This document shows, piece by piece, positions 34,090 through 41,973 of a DNA stretch of 64,000 nt. Every line of letters begins with the position of its first letter. Positions within the stretch are counted from its first letter, which is position 1. Position numbers and translations under genes: made by a program. This DNA is from an uncultured Oscillospiraceae bacterium (lineage in GTDB: Bacteria; Bacillota; Clostridia; Oscillospirales; Ruminococcaceae): contig UQBC01000013.1 of NCBI GenBank assembly GCA_900539195.1, positions 1-64,000 of the forward strand, given 5' to 3'. Below the pieces are notes generated by a model. It worked only from the letters and a program-made list of their open reading frames with translations, was not told the DNA's origin and ran no database searches.

Positions 34090-35595
34090 TCACTGACCTG
34101 CGTGCTGTATGCCAAGTATCTCAAGTTCCTTTTCGTTAAGACCGATACCTCTGAGCATAAGTCTGTTGCCTCTGAGAGCTTCGACTGAATTGATGCCCAT
34201 ACCGCCCATCATTTCCTTGATCTCGTGATCCCACGCATGAACAAGATTTACAAGACGCTGATAACCGATGTTCGGGTTAAGACGCTTTACAAGATCGGGG
34301 CGCTGTGTTGCGATACCCCAGTTGCATTTGCCTGTCTGACAGCTTCTGCAAAGGTGACAACCGAGCGCCAGCAGAGCGGCTGTGCCGATATAACAAGCGT
34401 CCGCACCGAGCGCGATAGCCTTTACCACGTCCGAGCTTGAACGGATAGAACCGGCAACTACTACCGAAACCTCGTTTCTGATACCCTCGTCACGCAGACG
34501 CTGGTCAACGCTTGCGAGTGCAAGCTCAATCGGGATACCTACGTTATCTCTTATTCTTGTTGGAGCGGCACCCGTACCGCCTCTGTAACCGTCTATTGCG
34601 ATAATATCCGCACCCGAGCGTGCAATGCCCGATGCGATAGCGGCAACGTTATGCACTGCGGCTATCTTTACGATAACGGGTTTCTTGTACTCTGTAGCCT
34701 CTTTCAGTGAAAGAACGAGCTGACGTAAGTCCTCTATCGAATATATATCGTGGTGGGGAGCAGGAGAAATAGCGTCTGTTCCCATGGGGATCATTCTTGT
34801 TCTTGAAACATCCTCAAGGATCTTTGCGCCGGGGAGATGTCCGCCGATACCGGGCTTTGCGCCCTGACCCATCTTGATTTCTATTGCCGCACCCGTTTCA
34901 AGATAATCCTTGAATACGCCGAAACGTCCCGAAGCGACCTGTACTATAGTATTGGGACCGTACTGATAGAAGTCCTTGTGCAGACCGCCCTCGCCCGTGT
35001 TGTAGAATATACCAAGCTCCGTAGCCGCTCTTGCAAGGCTTTCGTGAGCATTACGGCTGATAGAGCCGTATGACATAGCCGAGAACATGATAGGCGTTGA
35101 AAGCTCAAGCGTAGGTGTCGTTTCCGTCTTTACACTGCCGTCCTCGTTGAAAGAAACGTTCTTCGGCTTTTTTCCGAGGAATACCTTTGTTTCCATAGGC
35201 TCACGCAGAGGGTCGATAGGCGGATTCGTTACCTGAGAAGCGTTGAGCAGTATCTTGTCCCAGTAAACAGGATACTCCTTCGGGTTACCCATTGCCGAAA
35301 GAAGAACGCCGCCTGTTTCCGCCTGCTTGTAGACCTCAGTCATTATCTGCTGGCTCCAGTTGGAGTTGTTTCTGAACTTGTTGGGGTTATCTACTATCTT
35401 CAATGCACCTGTAGGACAGATACATACGCATCTCTGGCAGTCAACGCACTGCTGGCTGTCCGAGATCATCATATCAAGATCTGCGTCATATCTGTGTACC
35501 TCGTTTGCACACTGTCTTGCACAAGCCTGACATTTTATGCAACGGTCCTTATCTCTTATAACATCAAATAAAGGCTGAAAATAATTAAGTGCCAC
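34090..35595 (-). CDS. Glutamate synthase FMN/synthase subunit with N-terminal ferredoxin domain
   Basis: A 501-residue protein. Residues about 15-65 hold two [4Fe-4S] motifs (CIKCQACARQC and CVDCQRCVCICP). The rest is the FMN-binding TIM barrel of glutamate synthase: MSYGSISRNAHESLARA, GEGGLHKDF, KPGIGGHLPG, DGYRGGTGAAP and a CHLCRSCQTGKC 3Fe-4S type cluster near residue 415. It converts 2-oxoglutarate plus channelled ammonia to glutamate with electrons from ferredoxin-like donors. This is the archaeal-type short form and needs partners encoded on both sides. Start ATG at 35595 lies 17 bases after the glutaminase gene. Confidence 0.92.
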   Translation of the reverse strand: MALNYFQPLFDVIRDKDRCIKCQACARQCANEVHRYDADLDMMISDSQQCVDCQRCVCICPTGALKIVDNPNKFRNNSNWSQQIMTEVYKQAETGGVLLSAMGNPKEYPVYWDKILLNASQVTNPPIDPLREPMETKVFLGKKPKNVSFNEDGSVKTETTPTLELSTPIMFSAMSYGSISRNAHESLARAATELGIFYNTGEGGLHKDFYQYGPNTIVQVASGRFGVFKDYLETGAAIEIKMGQGAKPGIGGHLPGAKILEDVSRTRMIPMGTDAISPAPHHDIYSIEDLRQLVLSLKEATEYKKPVIVKIAAVHNVAAIASGIARSGADIIAIDGYRGGTGAAPTRIRDNVGIPIELALASVDQRLRDEGIRNEVSVVVAGSIRSSSDVVKAIALGADACYIGTAALLALGCHLCRSCQTGKCNWGIATQRPDLVKRLNPNIGYQRLVNLVHAWDHEIKEMMGGMGINSVEALRGNRLMLRGIGLNEKELEILGIQHAGQ

Positions 35596-35612
35596 TGTTA
35601 CCGCTCCCTTTC

Positions 35613-36710
35613 TTACTTCTTCTCGTTCAGCTTAACGATGATAGGCTCTCCGCCTCTCGGTGACCAGATACGGTCAACAACGGGACAGATGGCTCTTATC
35701 GCACATTCCTCGCTCGCAAGGTAAACCATATCACCCTTTTCTGCGGCAACCATTGAACGGAGCTTAAGTCTGTCGTTGAGTGCCATAAGACCGCCGTCAA
35801 AGCCGAGGATTATCGAGAACGGTCCTGTTATCAGCAGGCTTGAGAATACGTTTCTGAAGTATTTCAGCTTCTGCTTTTCGCTCTCGCTGTATTTATCCGA
35901 GTCTATCTCGCTCCAGAACGGAGCGGCAATTATCTTTGCTATATCTTCAAGACATAGTTTCTGTTTTCTGTTGAGAAAGTCAATTATATATGTTATAACC
36001 TCTGTATCTGTCAGCAGGTTACATTTATAGCCGTACATTTCGATGTATCTTCTGTTTGCGTCATATGAAGAGATCTCACCGTTATGTACAATGGTATAAT
36101 CCAGCAGTGCGAACGGATGAGCGCCGCCCCACCAACCCGGTGTATTGGTAGGATATCTGCCGTGCGCTGTCCATGCATAGCCTGCATATTCTTCAAGCCT
36201 GTAGAACTCTCCGACATCTTCCGGATATCCGACAGCCTTGAATACGCCCATATTCTTGCCGCTCGAGAAAACGTAAGAACCGTTTATCTTGTCGTTTATG
36301 TTGATAACGCACTGCGCAACGAATTCTCTCTCGTCAAGCTGACTTTCCGTAAGCTTTGTCGGCAGGGGATTTACGAAATACCTCCAGATGAGCGGCTCGT
36401 TTGTTATGTTCGGGTGCTTTCTCGTAGGAATACGGGAAAGGTTTACAACATCAAAATGCTTGTCAAGGAAACGCTCGGTTTCCACTCTTGCCTCGTTCGA
36501 GTCATAGAAAATGTGGAACGCGTACTGATCCTTATATTCGGGATAAATGCCGTATCCTGCAAATCCGCCGCCCAGACCGTTTGATCTGTCGTGCATATAT
36601 GATATTGACTTTACTATCTTGTCACCGCATATTCTGTTGCCGTCCCTGCTTATGAAGCCTGAGATAGCGCAGCCGGCGGGTATTCTGACCTGACCTTCTT
36701 TTTCCAGCAT
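35613..36710 (-). CDS. Class II glutamine amidotransferase subunit of glutamate synthase
   Basis: A 365-residue stand-alone glutaminase (Ntn-type) domain. The nucleophile is probably Cys14 in RIPAGCAISGF, so the mature N-terminus should arise by removal of a 13-residue leader, unlike PurF-type proteins that start at Cys2. GLGGGFAGYGIYPEYKD and HGRYPTNTPGWWGGAHPF, then VHNGEISSYDANR, match class II amidotransferases linked to GltB. It releases ammonia from glutamine for the synthase. First gene of the locus; a strong promoter lies upstream. Confidence 0.9.
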   Translation of the reverse strand: MLEKEGQVRIPAGCAISGFISRDGNRICGDKIVKSISYMHDRSNGLGGGFAGYGIYPEYKDQYAFHIFYDSNEARVETERFLDKHFDVVNLSRIPTRKHPNITNEPLIWRYFVNPLPTKLTESQLDEREFVAQCVININDKINGSYVFSSGKNMGVFKAVGYPEDVGEFYRLEEYAGYAWTAHGRYPTNTPGWWGGAHPFALLDYTIVHNGEISSYDANRRYIEMYGYKCNLLTDTEVITYIIDFLNRKQKLCLEDIAKIIAAPFWSEIDSDKYSESEKQKLKYFRNVFSSLLITGPFSIILGFDGGLMALNDRLKLRSMVAAEKGDMVYLASEECAIRAICPVVDRIWSPRGGEPIIVKLNEKK

Positions 36711-37185
36711 AAGCTCACTCCTGTTCGGTATAGGTTTTGTTTATTGATGTTTTGAGTGTTTTAAATCCTTCAAATTTCATTTTTGGGGATAAAAACAGCA
36801 GGCAACAGATGATTTATTCTGCAAATTTGCGGTGTATTGTAATTCTACCGTAAATTTGAGGAATATTTGCAGTAAAATGAAGTTTTTGTTTCACTTTAAC
36901 TGTCACCTGAAACAGCTTTGTTTCGTTGATTGCCTGCAGTCGTTTTGACTACAGTTGTAATTATATCACGGGTTTGCGGCGTTGTCAATATGTTTCTGCA
37001 AGTTTTTTGTATGAAACTTGCAGAATATTTTCTTGCAAATTTGCGGTTTGGTTATGCAAAATGACAGCAGATATACGGAATTTGGCGCAGTGATGCCCTT
37101 TTTGCAAGTTATACGATTTCGGACAAAGTAATAAAACCTTCTCTGCCGTCATATATCTGTACTAAAAGCGAAAGCGGGTAGTGAT
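36711..37185. other. Intergenic region: glutamate synthase leader and divergent upstream of the membrane protein
   Basis: The minus-strand leader (about 36711-36953) contains two adjacent hairpins: 36934-36954 (CTGTAGTC / GACTGCAG) and 36900-36915 (CTGTTTCAGGTGACAG). Twin hairpins are what ANTAR proteins bind, but the loops do not fit the A1/G4 hexaloop rule. CAAATTTGCGGT recurs at about 36825 and 37034. No gene seen. Confidence 0.4.
36960..36988 (-). promoter_or_regulatory. Promoter of the glutamate synthase operon
   Basis: Minus strand TTGACA (36983-36988), a 17-base spacer and TATAAT (36960-36965). Leader of about 240 bases before the glutaminase gene. Confidence 0.85.
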
Positions 37186-37581
37186 ATGGTGAAACGCAGA
37201 AGTTGCAAAACGGTAATAAAGAAGCTCAGACCTTTTATAAAGGGTACCATAGCCGGAATAATAACAGCGGCAGTCTTTACCGTCTTGGGTGCGTTTATGT
37301 TCAACATTACCGATGCGCCAGACGGGGCGGATATCACTTTCGGATACATATCTCTCGGTGCGGCGGCAGGATTATGCGGAATGTTCTGGGGCGGCGGAAG
37401 AGGGAAAAACGGCTTTGCATGGGGAACGCTCGGCGGCCTTACAATGTTCGTCCTTTGCTTTGTAATCACAATTATATCCGGCGGATTTACCGGAACGGAA
37501 TTTCTGCCTAAGCTGATAAGCTCAGCGCTGTGCGGCTGTATCGGCGGAATAATCGGTGTCAATATTGCGGCTGAGCGATAA
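37186..37581 (+). CDS. Small membrane protein (TIGR04086-like)
   Basis: A 131-residue protein with four predicted hydrophobic segments (about residues 20-40, 50-70, 78-100 and 108-127) and Gly-rich loops (GGGRGKNGFAWGTLGG). It resembles the TIGR04086 family of small clostridial membrane proteins of unknown function. The N-terminus is strongly basic (VKRRSCKTVIKK), expected to stay inside. The ribosome site is weak. It is followed by the metY promoter, so it is probably transcribed alone. Function unknown. Confidence 0.65.
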   Translation: MVKRRSCKTVIKKLRPFIKGTIAGIITAAVFTVLGAFMFNITDAPDGADITFGYISLGAAAGLCGMFWGGGRGKNGFAWGTLGGLTMFVLCFVITIISGGFTGTEFLPKLISSALCGCIGGIIGVNIAAER

Positions 37582-37605
37582 AGGGCTGCCGATAGAATAT
37601 TTCTA

Positions 37606-37634
37606 TAGACAAACAAAGAAAAATGTGGTAGAAT
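37606..37634 (+). promoter_or_regulatory. Promoter of metY
   Basis: TAGACA (37606-37611), a 17-base spacer and TAGAAT (37629-37634), with a hairpin (ACCCT...AGGGGT) soon after. Confidence 0.55.
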
Positions 37635-37689
37635 TACCTTAAACCCTGTACGTTTAGGGGTAATTAAAAAGATCAAAGGAAGACTTACT

Positions 37690-38970
37690 ATGAAAAAATA
37701 TTCCATAGAAACGCTTGCAGTCCACGCAGGCTACGAAACTGACGAAGCTACAATGTCGGTAACTCCGCCCCTGTACGAAACAAACGCCTATGTGTTCAAG
37801 GACGCCGAACACGCAAGAACGCTCTTTGAACTTAAAGAGCCGGGCAACATCTACTCAAGACTACAGAATCCCACCTGCGAAATGCTTGAGCGCAAGGTCA
37901 CCGCTATGGACGGCGGTGTTGCGGCACTCTCGTTTGCGTCCGGACACGCCGCTATATTCAATACTATAATAAACCTCTGCAGCGAGGGCGACGAGCTTGT
38001 TTCGTCCATAAACATTTACGGCGGTGCGATAAACCTGCTCGGTATCACGTTAAAGAGAATGGGTATCACGGTAAAGTTCGTCGACCCCGATGATCTTTCC
38101 GCCTGGGAAAATGCCGTAACCGACAAGACAAGGCTGTTCTTCACCGAACTTATCGGCAACCCCAACGCAAACGTTGCCGATATCGAAGAGATCGGCAAGA
38201 TAGCCCACAAGCACGGTATCCCGTTTGTAGTAGACAGCACCTTCACGACACCCTATCTTTGCAGACCTATAGAGTGGGGCGCAGACCTTGTTATCCACTC
38301 TGCAACAAAGTTTTTGGGCGGTCACGGCAGTGTAATGGCAGGTGTTGTAGTAGACAGCGGAAAGTTCACTTTCAAGGGTAATCCCAGATTCCCGCTCTTC
38401 AACGAGCCTGACGTATCCTATCACGGTGTAGTGTTTGCCGATCTCGGAGAAATGGCATTCATCTCAAGACTCCGTGCGCTCATAACAAGAGATATAGGCG
38501 CCTGCCTTTCAGCGTCTGCGGCTCACACCTGCCTTACAGGTATGGAAACGCTTGCTCTGCGTATGCAGCGCCATTGCGAAAACGCACTTGCGGTAGCAAA
38601 ATTCCTTGAATCCCACCCTGCCGTTGAAAAGGTAAATTACCCTGCACTGCCCTCAAACAAGTATTACGAGCTTTGCAAAAAGTATTGTCCCAAGGGTGCA
38701 GGCGGTGTGTTCACATTCGTTATCAAGGGCGGCAAGCCCGCAGGCGAAAAGTTCATGAACAGCCTTGAGCTTTTACAGATAGTAGCTAATGTCGGCGATG
38801 TAAGAAGTCAGGTTATCCACCCCGCTTCAACAACGCACAGCCAGTTATCGCCCGAACAGCTCGTAGCCGCAGGAATAAGCGAGGGTACGGTAAGACTTAC
38901 TATCGGTATCGAGGATATAAACGATATTATTGCGGATATCTCTCAGGCACTTGATAAAGCAACTAAGTAA
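37690..38970 (+). CDS. metY: O-acetylhomoserine sulfhydrylase (aminocarboxypropyltransferase)
   Basis: A 426-residue PLP enzyme of the Cys/Met metabolism family. ETLAVHAGYETDEATMSV is the typical start, SRLQNPTCEMLERKV and ALSFASGHAA follow, and the PLP lysine is in HSATKFLGGHGSV. The length (about 426) and the FNEPDVSYHG region fit MetY rather than the shorter MetB/MetC. It makes homocysteine from O-acetylhomoserine and sulfide. A CAAAGGAAG site precedes the ATG. No SAM riboswitch seen upstream. Single gene ended by a terminator. Confidence 0.93.
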   Translation: MKKYSIETLAVHAGYETDEATMSVTPPLYETNAYVFKDAEHARTLFELKEPGNIYSRLQNPTCEMLERKVTAMDGGVAALSFASGHAAIFNTIINLCSEGDELVSSINIYGGAINLLGITLKRMGITVKFVDPDDLSAWENAVTDKTRLFFTELIGNPNANVADIEEIGKIAHKHGIPFVVDSTFTTPYLCRPIEWGADLVIHSATKFLGGHGSVMAGVVVDSGKFTFKGNPRFPLFNEPDVSYHGVVFADLGEMAFISRLRALITRDIGACLSASAAHTCLTGMETLALRMQRHCENALAVAKFLESHPAVEKVNYPALPSNKYYELCKKYCPKGAGGVFTFVIKGGKPAGEKFMNSLELLQIVANVGDVRSQVIHPASTTHSQLSPEQLVAAGISEGTVRLTIGIEDINDIIADISQALDKATK

Positions 38971-38987
38971 CATAGGATGAATATTAA

Positions 38988-39026
38988 ACGGGAGCAGGCA
39001 CTAACAACCTGCCCCCGTTTTTTATA
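38988..39026 (+). terminator. metY terminator
   Basis: ACGGGAGCAGG / CCTGCCCCCGT stem (one mismatch) with a 9-base loop, followed by TTTTTT. Confidence 0.8.
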
Positions 39027-39044
39027 AAAATTTTATAAAACCCC

Positions 39045-39073
39045 TTGACAAACTCTTTTTGATGTGCTAAAAT
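39045..39073 (+). promoter_or_regulatory. Promoter of tRNA-Arg
   Basis: TTGACA (39045-39050), a 17-base spacer and TAAAAT (39068-39073), 23 bases before the tRNA. Confidence 0.8.
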
Positions 39074-39096
39074 ATATTAGTAAATTTACAAGATAT

Positions 39097-39173
39097 GCGC
39101 CAATAGCTCAGCTGGATAGAGTATCTGGCTACGAACCAGAGGGTCGGGGGTTCGAATCCCTCTTGGCGTGCCA
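39097..39173 (+). tRNA. tRNA-Arg (anticodon ACG), CCA encoded
   Basis: 77 bases fold as a cloverleaf. The acceptor GCGCCAA pairs with TTGGCGT (G1-U72 wobble), the anticodon stem TCTGG/CCAGA encloses CTACGAA (anticodon ACG), the T arm is GGGGG-TTCGAAT-CCCTC (one wobble-type pair) and G73-CCA is encoded. A34 is expected to be deaminated to inosine to read CGN codons. Confidence 0.97.
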
Positions 39174-39208
39174 ACCGCTTTGATAATCATTATCAAAGCG
39201 GTTTTTCT
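39174..39208 (+). terminator. tRNA-Arg terminator
   Basis: ACCGCTTTGATAA / TTATCAAAGCGGT stem directly after the CCA, followed by TTTTCTTTT. Confidence 0.85.
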
Positions 39209-39221
39209 TTTGCAAAAATAA

Positions 39222-39259
39222 TGCGGAACGATGTTCATTCAGATCATCGCTCCGCTTTT
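39222..39259. terminator. Terminator for the minus-strand zeta-like/rlmH/dac run or spare terminator
   Basis: GCGGAACGATG / CATCGCTCCGC stem (one mismatch) followed by TTTTTG on the plus strand. It lies between convergent units. Confidence 0.5.
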
Positions 39260-39276
39260 TGTTGTTTGACGGCACA

Positions 39277-39837
39277 TTATACCTGTTTGTCCGAAAATTC
39301 GTTTTTCAGTTGATCAAGCCACTCCGTATGTTGCTTAATTACAATTTCACCGTTTTTATATTCGCCTGCGTCGATAAATCCGTTTTCATTGTCATAAAAA
39401 TGAACCTCATCGCAGTACGGAAGAACTTTGATCACATCGTCAAAACGTTTTGCAAATCGCTTTGTAACATCTTCTTTCGGAATATCGTGACCGCCTTTTC
39501 TTACACGGTTTTCTATTCTGATACAGCTTTCATTAAGCGAGCTCAGAGCCACATAGTACATCCTGATATAATAGCCGTTTTTCTTTGCTTTTTCCAATGT
39601 ACCGAATATTCTTTTTCCCGATAATGTTGTTTCCTGTGTGAAATTGATTTTCTTATCAAGACAATCGTTTATAATCTGTATAGCTTTTTTACCGCCTTTG
39701 ATATTTCCGCCGCATTTAGCTGAGATAGCGTCAACATCAACTATAATACCGAGGTCGGAACGTTCTCCCTTGAGAAGTCCGGTAAGGCTACTTTTACCCA
39801 CGCCGTTGACACCGGCAATAATCGTGAATATGCTCAT
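39277..39837 (-). CDS. Zeta-toxin-like P-loop kinase
   Basis: A 186-residue protein. Walker A is GVNGVGKSS (residues 9-17). VDVDAISAK and FTQETTLSGKRIFGTL match the zeta-toxin family (NPDEI and QETTL segments), and IENRVRKGGHDIPKEDVTKRF is its conserved helix. Zeta toxins phosphorylate UDP-N-acetylglucosamine to block wall synthesis, but many chromosomal homologues have no known toxic effect. No epsilon-type antitoxin gene lies next to it. It is transcribed toward the tRNA-Arg terminators, 21 bases after rlmH. GGAGAGAAGG precedes the ATG. Family sure; toxicity not. Confidence 0.82.
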   Translation of the reverse strand: MSIFTIIAGVNGVGKSSLTGLLKGERSDLGIIVDVDAISAKCGGNIKGGKKAIQIINDCLDKKINFTQETTLSGKRIFGTLEKAKKNGYYIRMYYVALSSLNESCIRIENRVRKGGHDIPKEDVTKRFAKRFDDVIKVLPYCDEVHFYDNENGFIDAGEYKNGEIVIKQHTEWLDQLKNEFSDKQV

Positions 39838-39858
39838 TGTTCCTTCTCTCCTTAGTAT

Positions 39859-40341
39859 TCATTTATGATACCTTTTCCCTGCAATAATACTATACGCCCT
39901 GTAGATCTGCTCGAGCAGCATCACCCTTGCAAGCTGATGCGGAAAAGTCATCTTCGACATCGACAGCTTTATATCAGCCATCGCCTTTATCTTTGGTGCA
40001 AGCCCGAACGAGCTTCCGATTATGAAGTTCACCGCCGACTTTCCCTGCACCGCCGTATCGCTCAGCTTAGCGGCAAGCTCCTCGCTTGAAAGCTGCTTTC
40101 CCTCAATGCACATAGCAACAGTAAGAGCGTTCTTCGCCAGCTTCTTTTCTATCATTTCAGCCTCTTTTGCGAGTGCGTCCTCTATCTGCCTGTCAGACGG
40201 CTCATTCGGCAGTGTGACAGGCTCAAGCTCATATATCTTCAGCACACAGGAGCCGCCGAGCCGCTTTTCATATTCCTTGCAGGCATCTCTCAGATAGCTT
40301 TCCTTAAGTCTGCCGAGGCAGATTATATTTACACCTTGCAT
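39859..40341 (-). CDS. rlmH: 23S rRNA (pseudouridine(1915)-N(3))-methyltransferase
   Basis: A 160-residue SPOUT methyltransferase. NIICLGRLKESYLRDACKEY opens the family, IGSSFGLAPKI is the SAM-binding knot and SMSKMTFPHQLARVMLLEQIYRA is the C-terminal signature. It methylates pseudouridine 1915 in helix 69 of 23S rRNA on the 70S ribosome. Length is typical. It shares its first base with the end of the upstream carboxypeptidase gene, so the two are coupled. Confidence 0.95.
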   Translation of the reverse strand: MQGVNIICLGRLKESYLRDACKEYEKRLGGSCVLKIYELEPVTLPNEPSDRQIEDALAKEAEMIEKKLAKNALTVAMCIEGKQLSSEELAAKLSDTAVQGKSAVNFIIGSSFGLAPKIKAMADIKLSMSKMTFPHQLARVMLLEQIYRAYSIIAGKRYHK

Positions 40342-41747
40342 CAGCGTTTTTTAGCGTAGCTTTCAAAGCGGCGCTTCTCCTTTGATGCCAGCTTTCTGCG
40401 CTTTGAGTTTTCTATCGTTCTTGTAACGATAAAGCAGATAAGCAGTACAACTATTCCAACAGCCGAAACCTTGAACCACGGCTTGTCGAACTCGTCCTTT
40501 GCTTTTTCTATATAATACTCTACGTCCGATCTTGCAACATTATTGTTTGCCACAAGGTTCATCGTGGCGATAGTTTCGCCCTTGAATTTAACGTCCATTA
40601 CACCGAGTATATCGCCCTTTTTCACGGGAGCATGTACGCTTTCATAAGCCTTGAATACCTTCTGCACACCCGATTCCTTTACCGATTTCGGCATAAGCGC
40701 TGTGTAGTCGCTTTCGGGTGTCAGTATAACGTGCGTTGCGCTCTCTCCCATTTCGACCTTGACTTCGGTTATCTGCTCGTCCTTGTTTACTACAGTAGCC
40801 ATTTCAAAGTTTGTGAATGCCCACTTGTAGAGGTTGAGTGCGTCAATCATCGAATACCAGTCGTCATAGTATTCTCCGTTCTTGTCCTTTACCGGTGCGC
40901 CGAGCGTCACAAGGATATAGTTGTACTGATTCTTGGCAGCTGAAACAAGGCATCTTCCGGCTTCATCGGTAGTACCCGTCTTTGTGCCGTATGCGTATTC
41001 ATATTCGTAAACACTGCCGGGGCGCAGAAGCGAAATAGTGCTGTAAATGGAGTAGCCGTCCGGATTTGCCTCATTTTTCGGCATTTCATATTCATATGTG
41101 CTTGTTATTTCCTTGAACAGCGGGAACTTGTCGTAAGCGTACTTTGTCATCTTGTAAAGGTCTTCCGCCGTTGTGTAGTTGTTGTCGTTATGCAGACCGT
41201 GAGCGTTCACAAAGTTTGTTCCGGTACAGCCGAGCTCCTTTGCTTTTTCATTCATCATTCCGATAAACTTTGATATGCTTCCTCCGCCTATGTTGTAAGC
41301 AAGGATATTTGCCGCTTCACAGGCTGACGGGAGCATAAGTGCATATAAGCAGTCCTTGTATGTCAGGTTGTCCTGTAAAGGCTCGATTGCGGCATTTGAC
41401 GGATCGCTGTAGTTCGGATCCTCGTAGAAATCGTTGAAGCAGTCGTAAGGTACTTGGACCTTCTTTTTTAGAGTGCCTTCAGACAGATGCTCAAGCGCAA
41501 TTATGCAGGTCATTATCTTTGTAGTCGACGCAGGATACATCTTCTTGTTCTCGTTCTTCTTGTAGACCACATCGCCCGTATCGGTATTTACCATATATAC
41601 AGCCTCGCTGTATATCTTGTCGGTATTCGGGTCGAAATCATATACCTCGTCATCGCCGCCGTCTTCGGCAAAAGCGGTAACGGACAGCGAGCAAAGTAAC
41701 ATTGCTCCGCAAAGTAAGGCGGATGCAAAGCGTAAAAGTTTTTTCAT
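40341..41747 (-). CDS. D-alanyl-D-alanine carboxypeptidase (DacF/PBP5 type)
   Basis: A 468-residue exported serine DD-peptidase. The signal peptide runs to AFA27. SxxK is Ser74-Thr-Thr-Lys77, and KTG lies in YGTKTGTTDEAG. At the position of the usual SxN the sequence is Ser141-Ala-Cys143 (MLPSACEAAN), an unusual Cys for Asn. A beta-rich C-terminal domain follows, then a membrane segment near residues 425-445 with a basic cytosolic tail (KRRKLASKEKRR), so it is anchored. It trims the stem pentapeptide of peptidoglycan. It overlaps rlmH by one base. Confidence 0.9.
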   Translation of the reverse strand: MKKLLRFASALLCGAMLLCSLSVTAFAEDGGDDEVYDFDPNTDKIYSEAVYMVNTDTGDVVYKKNENKKMYPASTTKIMTCIIALEHLSEGTLKKKVQVPYDCFNDFYEDPNYSDPSNAAIEPLQDNLTYKDCLYALMLPSACEAANILAYNIGGGSISKFIGMMNEKAKELGCTGTNFVNAHGLHNDNNYTTAEDLYKMTKYAYDKFPLFKEITSTYEYEMPKNEANPDGYSIYSTISLLRPGSVYEYEYAYGTKTGTTDEAGRCLVSAAKNQYNYILVTLGAPVKDKNGEYYDDWYSMIDALNLYKWAFTNFEMATVVNKDEQITEVKVEMGESATHVILTPESDYTALMPKSVKESGVQKVFKAYESVHAPVKKGDILGVMDVKFKGETIATMNLVANNNVARSDVEYYIEKAKDEFDKPWFKVSAVGIVVLLICFIVTRTIENSKRRKLASKEKRRFESYAKKR

Positions 41748-41865
41748 AATTTATTCCGTTCCTTTTCATCGGAGATTTTTAAATATGTTCCCTATTATTG
41801 TATCACATATTGCCGAAAAAGAAAAGACTTTTTTGCTTGTTAATATTTTATTTTGCGTATTCTCC

Positions 41866-41894
41866 TTGTCGGCTTTCCTTTTTTGTGTTAAAAT
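41866..41894 (+). promoter_or_regulatory. Promoter of the two-component system
   Basis: TTGTCG (41866-41871), a 17-base spacer and TAAAAT (41889-41894). The ribosome site AAAGGGGTG precedes the kinase ATG. Confidence 0.55.
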
Positions 41895-41973
41895 AGAATA
41901 AAGATTTTCTTACAATTCGGCAAGAAAACCGCATCTGCCGAAAAAGCGGAGTAAAATACAAAGGGGTGATAGT

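Noticed and set aside
36900..36954. Glutamine riboswitch in the glutamate synthase leader
   Set aside because: The conserved glnA RNA motifs were not found; only two plain hairpins are seen.
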